In this document: positions 9,194-17,270 of the stretch, piece after piece | Numbering within the stretch: the stretch's first letter is position 1 | Layout of the letters: each line of letters begins with the position of its first letter | DNA from: Blastococcus sp. CT_GayMR16 | Lineage (GTDB): Bacteria; Actinomycetota; Actinomycetes; Mycobacteriales; Geodermatophilaceae | Assembly: GCF_004570875.1 (NCBI RefSeq) | Contig: NZ_SPQK01000003.1 | Span: 1 to 64,000, forward strand | Reading direction: 5' to 3' | Length of the DNA stretch: 64,000 nucleotides | Notes under the pieces: generated by a model | Told to the model about the DNA's origin: nothing | Database searches by the model: none | The model's input: only the letters and a program-made list of their open reading frames with translations | Position numbers and translations under genes: made by a program

Positions 9194-9300
9194 CAGCAAC
9201 AGCTGCCCTCGCCCGTGCGGGGCCGACCTGTCCAGGTTGCCAGGTCGGGACGGTCGTAACCCCCGATGGCCGTCCGGCAGCCCCGTTCGGGTGAGTGGCG

Positions 9301-10767
9301 CTAGACGACGACCGAGAGCGCCAGGACCGACAATAGGCCGACGACGGAGATGATCGTCTCCATCACCGACCAGCTCTTGATCGTCTGGCCGACGGTCATC
9401 CCGAAGTACTCCTTGACCAGCCAGAAACCGGCGTCGTTCACGTGGGAGAAGAACAGCGACCCGGAGCCGATGGCCAGGGCGAGCAGCGCGACGGTGTTCG
9501 CGTCGAGACCGCCCGCGAGCGGCGCCACGATGCCCGCGGCCGTGATGGTGGCGACGGTGGCCGACCCGGTGGCCAGCCGGATGCCGACGGCGACCAACCA
9601 GCCCAGGACCAGCGCGTTGAGGTTGAGGTCCTCCGCGGCGCGGCCCACGAGGTCGCCGACCCCGGCGTCGATCAGCACCTGCTTGAAGCCGCCGCCGGCC
9701 GCGACGATCAGCAGGATGCCGGCGATGGCCGGCAGCGAGCCGCCGACGGTCGAGGAGATCTTCTCCCGGCCGAAGCCGACGGCCGTGCCGAGGGTGAACA
9801 TCGCCAGGATGACGCCGGCCAGCAGCGCGATCACCGGGGTGCCGATCAGGTCGAGCGTGGACCGCAGCCCGCTGTCCTCGTCGAGAGTCAGCTCGCCGAT
9901 GGCGCGCAGCAGCATCAGCAGGACCGGCAGCAGGATCGTGAAGATCGTCGCGCCGAGGTTCGGGAGCCGACGCGGGGGCGCCTCGACGGAGGTGGCGGTG
10001 GCGGTCGCCGAGGCGCGCTGCTCGGTCTCGGTGGGGGTGCCGAGATCGGTGCCGGTGCGCGCCGTCCCGCCGTCCGGGCCGTCGGCCGGGCCGGCTCCCC
10101 CCAGGCGTGCGGGGATCGGCAGGTCCAGCCGGCGGCTGATCCAGGAGCCGAACACCGGTCCGGCGAGGACGACGCACGGGATCGCGGCGATCAGGCCGAA
10201 GAGGAGGGTGCGGCCCAGGTCCGCGCCCAGGGCGTCGATGGCGACCAGCGGACCGGGATGCGGCGGCACGAGACCGTGCAGGACCGACAGGCCGGCCAGT
10301 GCGGGGATGCCGACGGCGAGCACCGGCAGTTGCGTGCGCCGGGCGACGAGCAGGACGATCGGGACGAGCAGGACGACGCCCACCTCGAAGAACAGCGGGA
10401 TGCCGATCAGGGCGGCGACCCCGGCCATCGCCCACGGGAGCCGCCGGGTCGACACGTGGTCGACGAAGGCGGTGACCACCCGGTCCGCGCCGCCGGACTC
10501 GGCCAGCAGGCCACCGATCATGGCGCCGAGCGCGATCAGCAGCCCCACGCTGCCGACGGTCGCGCCGACCCCGGTGGTGAAGCTGGTGATCGTGTCCGAC
10601 ACCCCCAGGCCGGCGACGGCACCCAGCAACAGCGAGCCGAGGATGAGCGCCAGGAACGGGTGCACCTTCAGCCACGTGATCAGCAGGACGACGGCGGCGA
10701 TGCCCAGCACCGCGGCGAGCACCAGCCGGAAGTCGCTGGCCCCCTCGGCGGCGGCGAGAACGGTCAT
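9301..10767 (-). CDS. gntP: Gluconate permease, GntP family
   Basis: The 488-residue membrane protein has 12-14 helices and typical GntP sequences such as KVHPFLALILGSLLLG near the start, FFEVGVVLLVPIV, GLVPPHPGPLVA, and FFSHVNDAGFWLVKEYF near the end. It carries a longer than usual hydrophilic central loop (about residues 225-270, rich in Gly, Thr and Ala). The ATG at 10767 overlaps the stop of gluconokinase by 4 bp (ATGA), so the two are translationally coupled. It imports gluconate for phosphorylation by the upstream kinase. Confidence 0.92.
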   Translation of the reverse strand: MTVLAAAEGASDFRLVLAAVLGIAAVVLLITWLKVHPFLALILGSLLLGAVAGLGVSDTITSFTTGVGATVGSVGLLIALGAMIGGLLAESGGADRVVTAFVDHVSTRRLPWAMAGVAALIGIPLFFEVGVVLLVPIVLLVARRTQLPVLAVGIPALAGLSVLHGLVPPHPGPLVAIDALGADLGRTLLFGLIAAIPCVVLAGPVFGSWISRRLDLPIPARLGGAGPADGPDGGTARTGTDLGTPTETEQRASATATATSVEAPPRRLPNLGATIFTILLPVLLMLLRAIGELTLDEDSGLRSTLDLIGTPVIALLAGVILAMFTLGTAVGFGREKISSTVGGSLPAIAGILLIVAAGGGFKQVLIDAGVGDLVGRAAEDLNLNALVLGWLVAVGIRLATGSATVATITAAGIVAPLAGGLDANTVALLALAIGSGSLFFSHVNDAGFWLVKEYFGMTVGQTIKSWSVMETIISVVGLLSVLALSVVV

Positions 10768-11321
10768 GACGAGGCCTCCTGGGCACTGAGGTGGAGGCCG
10801 CGTTCGTCGTCGAGCGCGGCGAGGAGTTCGGTGGCCACGGACGGCGGTGACCCGGCGCCGGAGATCGCCGCCCCCGGTTCGTCGTCCGCCAGTGGCTCGA
10901 GGGTGGCCAGCTGGCTGTCGAGCAGCGACGGCGGCATGTAGTGCCCGGTGCGGTGCTCGACCCGCTCGCGGATCAGCTCCGGATCGGCCGTCACGTGCGC
11001 GAACCACACCGACGGGTGGCCGTCGCGGAGCAGGTCGCGGTAGCTGCGCTTGAGCGCCGAGCAGGTGACGACGACGGAGCGGCCCGCGCGCTCGTGCGAC
11101 CCGATCCAGTCGGCCAGGCTCCGGAGCCACGGCCAGCGGTCCTCGTCGTCCAGCGGGTGCCCGGCCCGCATCTTCTCGACGTTGGCGGGCGGGTGGAAGT
11201 CGTCGCCCTCGGCGAACTCCCAGCCGAGGCGGTCGACGAGGGTCGCAGCGACGGTCGACTTGCCCGAGCCGGAGACCCCCATGACGACGATGGTCGTGGT
11301 CGGAGGGCCGTCGGCAGCCAT
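10764..11321 (-). CDS. gntK: Gluconokinase
   Basis: The 185-residue P-loop kinase has MGVSGSGKST (Walker A, about residues 14-23), the substrate segment EGDDFHPPANVEKMRAGHPL, and the lid region CSALKRSYRDLLR, all diagnostic of GntK. The frame stays open upstream, but ATG 11321 places the P-loop at the normal distance. It makes 6-phosphogluconate from gluconate and ATP, feeding the pentose-phosphate route. It is the first gene of a two-gene gluconate operon with the permease; no dedicated regulator is adjacent. Confidence 0.92.
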   Translation of the reverse strand: MAADGPPTTTIVVMGVSGSGKSTVAATLVDRLGWEFAEGDDFHPPANVEKMRAGHPLDDEDRWPWLRSLADWIGSHERAGRSVVVTCSALKRSYRDLLRDGHPSVWFAHVTADPELIRERVEHRTGHYMPPSLLDSQLATLEPLADDEPGAAISGAGSPPSVATELLAALDDERGLHLSAQEASS

Positions 11322-11468
11322 GCGTCGGACCGTACGTCCGGCCGCTGACCGGCACAAACCGGTGCGGCTGCCTGCGATCTGCGCAACAACCGGGGCGAAG
11401 CGTGTCCACGCCGGGGGGATGGGCCCCACAATGGCGGACAAGACCCGGCACACCCACGAGGAGTTGCC

Positions 11469-11915
11469 ATGTCCGAGAGCCAGTCCGCCGCCGACGGCGC
11501 CCCTGCGGGCTCGCTCGGGGAGCCCACCGTCGGCTCCCTGATGCGAGCCCCCACGACGACGGTGGAACCGGACTCCCACGTCGCCTCGGCCGCCTACCTG
11601 ATGAAGCGCTCGCACGACAGCGCGCTGGTGGTCACCGCCGATCTCGACGGGCGACTCCCGATCGCCGTCATCACCGATGCCGATGTCAGCCAGGCGGTGG
11701 CCGACGGACGCGACCTGAACGACACCCGCATCAACCAGCTGCACCTGGGCCGCCCGACCGTCATCCACCCGGGCATGTCGGTGGCCGAGGCAGCCGAACG
11801 GATGCTGGAGCAGTCGGTCATGCACCTACCGGTCGTCGACGACGGGCGGCTGGTCGGCCTCGTCGACATGGCGGCGGTCTGCCGGGCCCTGCTCAGGAAG
11901 GACTGGGCGGCCTAG
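11469..11915 (+). CDS. Two-CBS-domain protein
   Basis: The 148-residue protein consists of two tandem CBS motifs (about residues 20-80 and 88-145), each ending in the usual pattern: AVITDADVSQAV in the first, and HLPVVDDGRLVGLVDMAAV in the second. Such stand-alone pairs bind adenine nucleotides and act as energy sensors. A GAGGAG ribosome binding site precedes the ATG. No catalytic domain is attached, and the partner is unknown. Confidence 0.85.
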   Translation: MSESQSAADGAPAGSLGEPTVGSLMRAPTTTVEPDSHVASAAYLMKRSHDSALVVTADLDGRLPIAVITDADVSQAVADGRDLNDTRINQLHLGRPTVIHPGMSVAEAAERMLEQSVMHLPVVDDGRLVGLVDMAAVCRALLRKDWAA

Positions 11916-11945
11916 TCCCGCGGGGCGCGCGCCCGTCCTGGTGGT

Positions 11946-12013
11946 CTCTTGCGCGATTGCACACCCTCGTGCGCCGATGCAACAGCGCGAGAGCAGGGGA
12001 AACAGCGCAAGAG
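11946..12013. repeat. Palindromic intergenic repeat, possible bidirectional hairpin
   Basis: Between two convergent genes, CTCTTGCGC (11946-11954) is the inverse of GCGCAAGAG (12005-12013), and a variant GCGCGAGAG lies at 11985-11993. The 11946-11993 stretch is itself an imperfect palindrome (about 14 of 17 arm positions pair). It may be a REP-like element or a terminator for both genes; there is no T-tract. Confidence 0.5.
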
Positions 12014-12029
12014 CGGAGGGCTCAACCGT

Positions 12030-13376
12030 TCACCGGTGCCGGGGCAGGACGACGCGCGCACGCGTGACGCCGTCCTCGGAGGTGAGCGTGAGGCTGCCCT
12101 TGTGCCGCTGGGCGACCACCGCGAGCGACGTCGCGAGGCCGAGGCCCGTGCCCTGACCGATCGGTTTCGTCGTGTAGAAGGCGTCGAACGCCTTCGCCAG
12201 CACCTCGGGGGGCACCGTCGGGCCGGTGTTCTCGACGTCCACCGTGACGGCGTCGGGCTCGCCCCGGGTCCGCACGGTGACCTCGCCGTCGGAACCGGCT
12301 GCGGCCAGCGCGTTGTCCAGCAGGTTGGTCCAGACCATGGCCAGGTCCGCGGGCCAGCCCTCGACGACCTGTGGCCGGGGGTCGAAGTCGCGGACGACCC
12401 GCACGCCGGGCGGCACCTTGTGCCGCACCAGGACGAGCGCCTGCTCGAGGCCGGCATGGACGTCGACGGCGCTCAGCGACTGGTCGGCGGCGTAGGCGAG
12501 CGGGCGGACCCCGGACACGATCTTCGACAGGTAGTCCGCGCCGGCGGACACCTCCTCCAGGAGCGCCCGGATCTCCTGGGAGCGGACCAGGTCGCGCACG
12601 ACCTGGCCGGGCTCACCGGCGTACAGGCCGGCCAGCGTCCGGACCAGGTCGTCGGGATCGACGCCGAGACGGACGAGCCCGGGCGCCACGCTCCAGCCGC
12701 CGTCGACGCCGGCGTCGGCCAGCGCCCGCGCGACGGCGGCTTCGGCGTCCGCCCGGGCGAGCGGGTCGTCCGGTACCGGCACCTGTCCCACCAGCGGCTG
12801 GAGCGGGCTGACCGGGCCGTCGTCCTCGGCGAGCAGGACTCGCAGCCGCGCGGCGCCACGCTGCACGGCCGACGCCGGGTTGTTCACCTCGTGCAGCAGG
12901 CCGGCGGCGAGCGCACCCAGGGCGGCCATCCGCTCCTGCTGGCGGAGCAGGCCCTCCTCCCGGTCCAGCCGGCGGGACGTCGCGGTGAGCAGTGCCCGCG
13001 CCGACGGGGGGTGGGCGAGCAGCCGGTCCAGGGCCTCCGCCCCGATGCGCTGCACCCGGGCCGGGCCGCGGGCCCGCACGGTGGCCGACCGCGGGCGGCC
13101 GTGGGCGACGCCGAGCTCACCGATCAGGTCACCGGGGCCGCACACGTTGAGCAGCAGGTCGGCGCCGACGGCGTGCCGGCTGATCTCCAGCTCGCCCTCG
13201 GTGACGACGTACATGGCGTCCGGCGGCGAACCCTCGCTCATCAGCACCTCGCCCGGCGCGAGTGCCACGCTTCTGCTGTGGGCGGCGAGCGCGGCGACGT
13301 CGGCTTGAGGGAGTTCGGCGAACAGCCGCGACCCGCGCAGCGCGGCTGCGACATCCAGGTCCGGCGCCGCCGTCAC
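12030..13376 (-). CDS. Sensor histidine kinase with N-terminal cyclic-nucleotide-binding domain
   Basis: The 448-residue soluble protein begins with a cNMP-binding-type barrel (about residues 12-125, including LAPGEVLMSEGSPPDAMYVV and GDLIGELGVAHGRPRSATV). A coiled helix follows, then an H-box GLLHEVNNPASAV (His about 170) and an HATPase domain with N-box TNLLDNAL, VENTGPTVP (G1) and GTGLGLATS (G2). There is no transmembrane segment. Its start overlaps the stop of the receiver-flavoprotein gene by 4 bp, so the receiver there is a likely phosphorylation partner. The pairing is inferred from position. Confidence 0.88.
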   Translation of the reverse strand: MTAAPDLDVAAALRGSRLFAELPQADVAALAAHSRSVALAPGEVLMSEGSPPDAMYVVTEGELEISRHAVGADLLLNVCGPGDLIGELGVAHGRPRSATVRARGPARVQRIGAEALDRLLAHPPSARALLTATSRRLDREEGLLRQQERMAALGALAAGLLHEVNNPASAVQRGAARLRVLLAEDDGPVSPLQPLVGQVPVPDDPLARADAEAAVARALADAGVDGGWSVAPGLVRLGVDPDDLVRTLAGLYAGEPGQVVRDLVRSQEIRALLEEVSAGADYLSKIVSGVRPLAYAADQSLSAVDVHAGLEQALVLVRHKVPPGVRVVRDFDPRPQVVEGWPADLAMVWTNLLDNALAAAGSDGEVTVRTRGEPDAVTVDVENTGPTVPPEVLAKAFDAFYTTKPIGQGTGLGLATSLAVVAQRHKGSLTLTSEDGVTRARVVLPRHR

Positions 13377-15016
13377 CGACCAGCCAGCCGCTCGTGGGCG
13401 AAGCGCACCGCCATCGCGCCCTCCCCCACGGCGGACGCGATGCGCTTCACCGAACCGTGCCGGACGTCGCCCGCGGCGAACACACCGGGCACGGAGGTCT
13501 CCAGCGGCAGCGGCGGCACCGTCAGCGGCCAGTCCGGCGGCGGCAGGCCGAGGTCGCCGCCGGTCAGGACGAAGCCCTTGTCGTCACGGCGGACGACGCC
13601 CTCGAGCCAGCTCGTGCGGGGCGCCTGCCCGACGAACACGAACAGCGCGTCGGCGGCGACCTCCTGCTCGTCGGTGCCGTTCGAGCGCAGCCGCAGGCCC
13701 TCCAGCCGACGGGCACCGAGGGCGCCGGCGACCTCGGTCCGGTACTCGACGGAGATCTTCTCCGAGGCCTCGATCCGGTCGATCAGGTAGCTCGACATGG
13801 TGCTCGTCAGGTCGGGTCCGCGGACCAGCACCGTCACCGACGCGGCGAACTGCGACATGAAGATGGCGGCCTGTCCGGCCGAGTTGCCGCCGCCGACGAC
13901 GAAGACCCGGCCGCCGGCGTGGTCGACACCCTCCGCGCGGCTGGCCGCGTAGTAGACCCCCATCCCGGTGAGCGGGGCGGCCCCGGGCACGTCGAGCGTC
14001 CGGTAGTTGACGCCCGAGGCGATCAGCAGCGTCGAGGCGCTCACCTCGCTGCCATCGGACAGCCGGATCACCGTGTACGGGTCCTCCCGGCGCAGTCCCG
14101 CCACCTCCGTCGGCACGAGGATCTCCGCCCCGAACCGGATCGCCTGCTCGCGGGCCCGCAGCGTCAGGTCCGCGCCGGAGAGCCCGACCGGGAAGCCGAG
14201 GTAGTTCTCGATCTTGCTCGTCGTGCCCGCCTGCCCGCCTGGTGCGTTGCACTCCAGGACCAGGGTGGCCAGGCCCTCCGAGGCCCCGTAGACCCCGGCC
14301 GCCAGGCCCGCCGGGCCGGCACCGACCACCACCAGGTCGTAGGCCGACCGCACGGCGCGCACCTGCAGCCCGATCCGCTCCGCGACCGTGTGCAGGTCGG
14401 GGTCGACGAGCACCTCGCCGTCGTCGGTCACCAGGACCGGCAGGGTCCCGGCGTCGGTCCCGGCGGCATCGAGCAGGACGCGGGCCTGCGGATCGGCCTC
14501 GACGTCGAGCCACTTGTAGGGCACCAGGTTGCGGGCCAGGAACTCGCGGACCGCGTGGCTGCTGGGCGACCAGCGGTCGCCGACGACGCGGAGGTTCGCC
14601 GTTGGCGCGGGACGCCGCCAGGTCTCGAGCAGGTCGTCGAGCACCGGGTAGAGCCGCTCGTCCGGCGGGTCCCAGGGCTTGAGCAGGTAGTGATGGACGT
14701 CGGCGTCGTTGATCGCCCGGATCGCGGCGTCGGTGTCGGCGTAGGCGGTCAGCAGCACCCGCTTGGCGTCGGGATACAGCTCACGGGAGGCCGCCAGGAA
14801 CTCGGTGCCGCTCATGCCGGGCATCCGCTGGTCGACCAGCAGGAGGGCGACGGTGTCCTCGCGCAGCCGCAGCCGGCGGAGGAGGTCGAGCGCCTGGTCC
14901 CCCGAGGACGCGGTGATGACCTGGTAGTGCTCGGCGTATCGATCCCGCAGATCGCGCTCCACGGCGGCCAGCACCGGTGCGTCGTCGTCCACGGCCATCA
15001 GGACCGGTCGGCTCAT
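13373..15016 (-). CDS. Receiver domain fused to thioredoxin-reductase-like FAD oxidoreductase
   Basis: The 547-residue protein has an N-terminal response-regulator receiver (about 1-125; DDD acidic pocket, phospho-Asp in LLVDQRMPGMSG, conserved Lys in LLKPWD). A thioredoxin-fold linker (about 150-215) comes next, then a pyridine-nucleotide/FAD oxidoreductase with VVVGAGPAGLAAGVYGASEG (FAD), VFVVGGGNSAGQAA (NAD(P)H) and GVFAAGDV. The position that holds CxxC in thioredoxin reductases reads VYYAASRAEG, so the redox cysteines are missing and it cannot act as a classical thioredoxin reductase. It is coupled to the cNMP-binding histidine kinase. Confidence 0.88.
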   Translation of the reverse strand: MSRPVLMAVDDDAPVLAAVERDLRDRYAEHYQVITASSGDQALDLLRRLRLREDTVALLLVDQRMPGMSGTEFLAASRELYPDAKRVLLTAYADTDAAIRAINDADVHHYLLKPWDPPDERLYPVLDDLLETWRRPAPTANLRVVGDRWSPSSHAVREFLARNLVPYKWLDVEADPQARVLLDAAGTDAGTLPVLVTDDGEVLVDPDLHTVAERIGLQVRAVRSAYDLVVVGAGPAGLAAGVYGASEGLATLVLECNAPGGQAGTTSKIENYLGFPVGLSGADLTLRAREQAIRFGAEILVPTEVAGLRREDPYTVIRLSDGSEVSASTLLIASGVNYRTLDVPGAAPLTGMGVYYAASRAEGVDHAGGRVFVVGGGNSAGQAAIFMSQFAASVTVLVRGPDLTSTMSSYLIDRIEASEKISVEYRTEVAGALGARRLEGLRLRSNGTDEQEVAADALFVFVGQAPRTSWLEGVVRRDDKGFVLTGGDLGLPPPDWPLTVPPLPLETSVPGVFAAGDVRHGSVKRIASAVGEGAMAVRFAHERLAGR

Positions 15017-15115
15017 CGCTCTCCCCAGGATGCCGTCGCCGGCGGAAACGAGACAGGCCGGAACGTACTGCGTGGAGGCCGACCCGAGTAGCCGCCCGGG
15101 TGCCCCCCGCGGTGG

Positions 15116-17149
15116 TCAGCCATGCCGCGAGATGACGGCGCGGGCGTCCTGCCGCGCTTCCAGGGCCGACCGGAGGACCGCCCTGGCCAGGGACGCGGCG
15201 GCCGGGCCGTCGGCCGACGCGGTCTGCAGCAGGGCGAGGATCGCGGCGTCCCGGGGGACCTTCCCCCCGGGCTGCACCGCCTCGACGATGTCGGCGACGG
15301 CGGTGAGCGCCTCGGCCAGGGGCTCGGACGGCTCCGGCAGCCCGAGGTCCCGCCGCCACGGGGTGCCCGGGCGGGCGTCGTCGACCAGCGCGTCCACCTG
15401 TTCGGGCGCGTGCTCCAGGGCTTCGGCGACCGCGTCCGACCACGCGGTCACGATCGTCAGGTCCGGCGCATCCAGGGCCGCGCCGGTCACCGTGCGCTCG
15501 CCGCCGGCGTGCGGCACCACCTCCTGCGCGGGCGCGACGGGGAAGACCCCGGCGACCATCAGTCCCGTCGCGTTGTCGACCGGCGTCCGCCCGTCGGCGA
15601 CCCGACGCCGCGCCCGGGTGGCCGCGAGGCTGATGAGAACGCCGGTGGCCCCCGGCTCCAGGGAGATCTCGCGCAGGCCGCGCGTCGGGTCCTTCCACAG
15701 GGCCACGACGGTGGACGGCGGCATCCCCGTGGGCCGGCTGCGCTCGACCATCCCGTGTGCCGTGAGGGTCAACACGGCCGTGCCCGGGTCGTCGGCGAGG
15801 ACGCCGGCGTACCGCGCCGTCCAGCGGGTGGCGAGCTGTGGCCCGTCGAGCAGGACGGTCACGACGAGGGTCGGGCCGACGTCCCGGATCAGTTCGGCGA
15901 CCTCGTCCATGCGGGCCAGGTCCTCGCAGACGACGGTCACGAGGGTCAGCCCCTCGCTGAGCTCCAGGAATTGCAGCGAGCGGCGGGGCACCTCCATGGC
16001 CTCCCACCAGCGCACGGACGGGTGCAGCGCACCGGCCAGGTGGTACTGGTTGATCTGGCTCTCGTCGAGGAACCAGCGGTGGTGCTTGTTCTGCCGGTAG
16101 TGCGCCCAGCAGCCGCCGACGTGCACGCCTTGGTGCAGCCAGTTCGCGGGCAGCCGCCCGGGGGTGGTGGTGGTCTCGCGCGCGCCGGCCAGCAGCACCG
16201 TGACCCCGTAGTGGGCCAGCAGCGCCTCCAGTGGCTCGATGTCGCCGACGGGCACGCAGCTCTCCGGGAAGATCACCGCGTCCACACCGTCGACCTCGTC
16301 GAGCGCTCCCCGCAGCGTGCGCTCCACGAGGTCGAGGTCGAAGCCCTCGGTCGGGGCGAACTCGAAGACCCCGAACGGCTCGTTCTCGGCGCGGTGGACC
16401 GATCCGGGCAGTGGCCGGAAGTCACGCTGGCGGACCCGCAACGGCCACGGCATCAGGAGGACGTTGGCCTGTTGCTGGCCCAGCCCCGAGCGTCGCGCGG
16501 GCACCTTGTGCCAGGCGACGTCCACGGAGGGACCGCGGATGCACAGGTACCGCGACAGCGACCTGAAGGAGATGCCGCCGGGCGGCGTGCGCACCTTGGG
16601 CAGCACTCGGAGCCGGTGCGTGGGGAGCAGGGACAGCGAACCGGTCCGCGACAGCAGCTCGTCGGCGCGGGCGCGGAACCGGTAGCCGGACTCCCGCACG
16701 GGGTCGAGCGCGGCGGCAACCCCCGCGCACGTCTCGTCGCTCGCGGCGAGCAGGGTCAGGAGCGCCTCGCAGACCGCCCAGTTCCTGCCGTCGGCGATGT
16801 CGTCCAGCGTGGCCGACGCCCCGTCGCGCAGGACGGCCCAGGCATCGGCCACCAGGGCCGGCGGCGGGCCCTCGGGGGCTTCGGCCCACGCCGCCCAGCT
16901 CTCCGCCGCGCCGCAGACGGTGCTGTTCCAGCTGGCGGCACCGCCCGGGGGCCAGTGCAGGCCCGCCGGCGGGGACACCGCGAACCGGTAGGCGTGCGTG
17001 CGCCCGAGCACGCTGCCGACCAGCGCGAAGACGTCGGCCGGCCACTCCAGGGTGGCGTCGGTCATCTCGTCGCCGCTCACCTCGGCCCAGAGCGAGGCGA
17101 TCGTCGGCGGCGGGCTCACGGTCCGCGTCGGCCGCGGGACGACGTCCAT
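15116..17149 (-). CDS. Carbon-nitrogen hydrolase (nitrilase)-fold protein with unknown N-terminal domain
   Basis: The 677-residue protein has a nitrilase-superfamily-like core at about residues 225-480. The three catalytic positions are visible: Glu in DAVIFPESCVP (about 296), Lys in YRQNKHHRWF (about 355) and Cys in LVTVVCEDLAR (about 408). The spacing is usual for the family, although the total length is about twice that of a simple amidase. The N-terminal 220 residues are not recognised; the C-terminal 150 are Ala-rich and helical. Substrate is unknown. It lies 121 bp downstream of the cyclase/ATPase gene on the same strand, hinting at a shared signalling role. Confidence 0.7.
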   Translation of the reverse strand: MDVVPRPTRTVSPPPTIASLWAEVSGDEMTDATLEWPADVFALVGSVLGRTHAYRFAVSPPAGLHWPPGGAASWNSTVCGAAESWAAWAEAPEGPPPALVADAWAVLRDGASATLDDIADGRNWAVCEALLTLLAASDETCAGVAAALDPVRESGYRFRARADELLSRTGSLSLLPTHRLRVLPKVRTPPGGISFRSLSRYLCIRGPSVDVAWHKVPARRSGLGQQQANVLLMPWPLRVRQRDFRPLPGSVHRAENEPFGVFEFAPTEGFDLDLVERTLRGALDEVDGVDAVIFPESCVPVGDIEPLEALLAHYGVTVLLAGARETTTTPGRLPANWLHQGVHVGGCWAHYRQNKHHRWFLDESQINQYHLAGALHPSVRWWEAMEVPRRSLQFLELSEGLTLVTVVCEDLARMDEVAELIRDVGPTLVVTVLLDGPQLATRWTARYAGVLADDPGTAVLTLTAHGMVERSRPTGMPPSTVVALWKDPTRGLREISLEPGATGVLISLAATRARRRVADGRTPVDNATGLMVAGVFPVAPAQEVVPHAGGERTVTGAALDAPDLTIVTAWSDAVAEALEHAPEQVDALVDDARPGTPWRRDLGLPEPSEPLAEALTAVADIVEAVQPGGKVPRDAAILALLQTASADGPAAASLARAVLRSALEARQDARAVISRHG

Positions 17150-17270
17150 CAGCGGCTCCCCCTCGTCGTCGACACGTCCGGCGCGGGGACGCTCCAGCTC
17201 CTGCGCCGGAGGGTAGCGACGACGCGGCGCTCCGTGGAGGGAAATCTGCGCAGCTCGTCCACCTTCCCGG

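Noticed and set aside
7742-10786. A 1014-residue open frame spanning the kinase and the gluconate permease region
   Set aside because: Only 7742-9193 has kinase sequence; the rest is the antiparallel-frame shadow of the GntP gene, common in GC-rich DNA.
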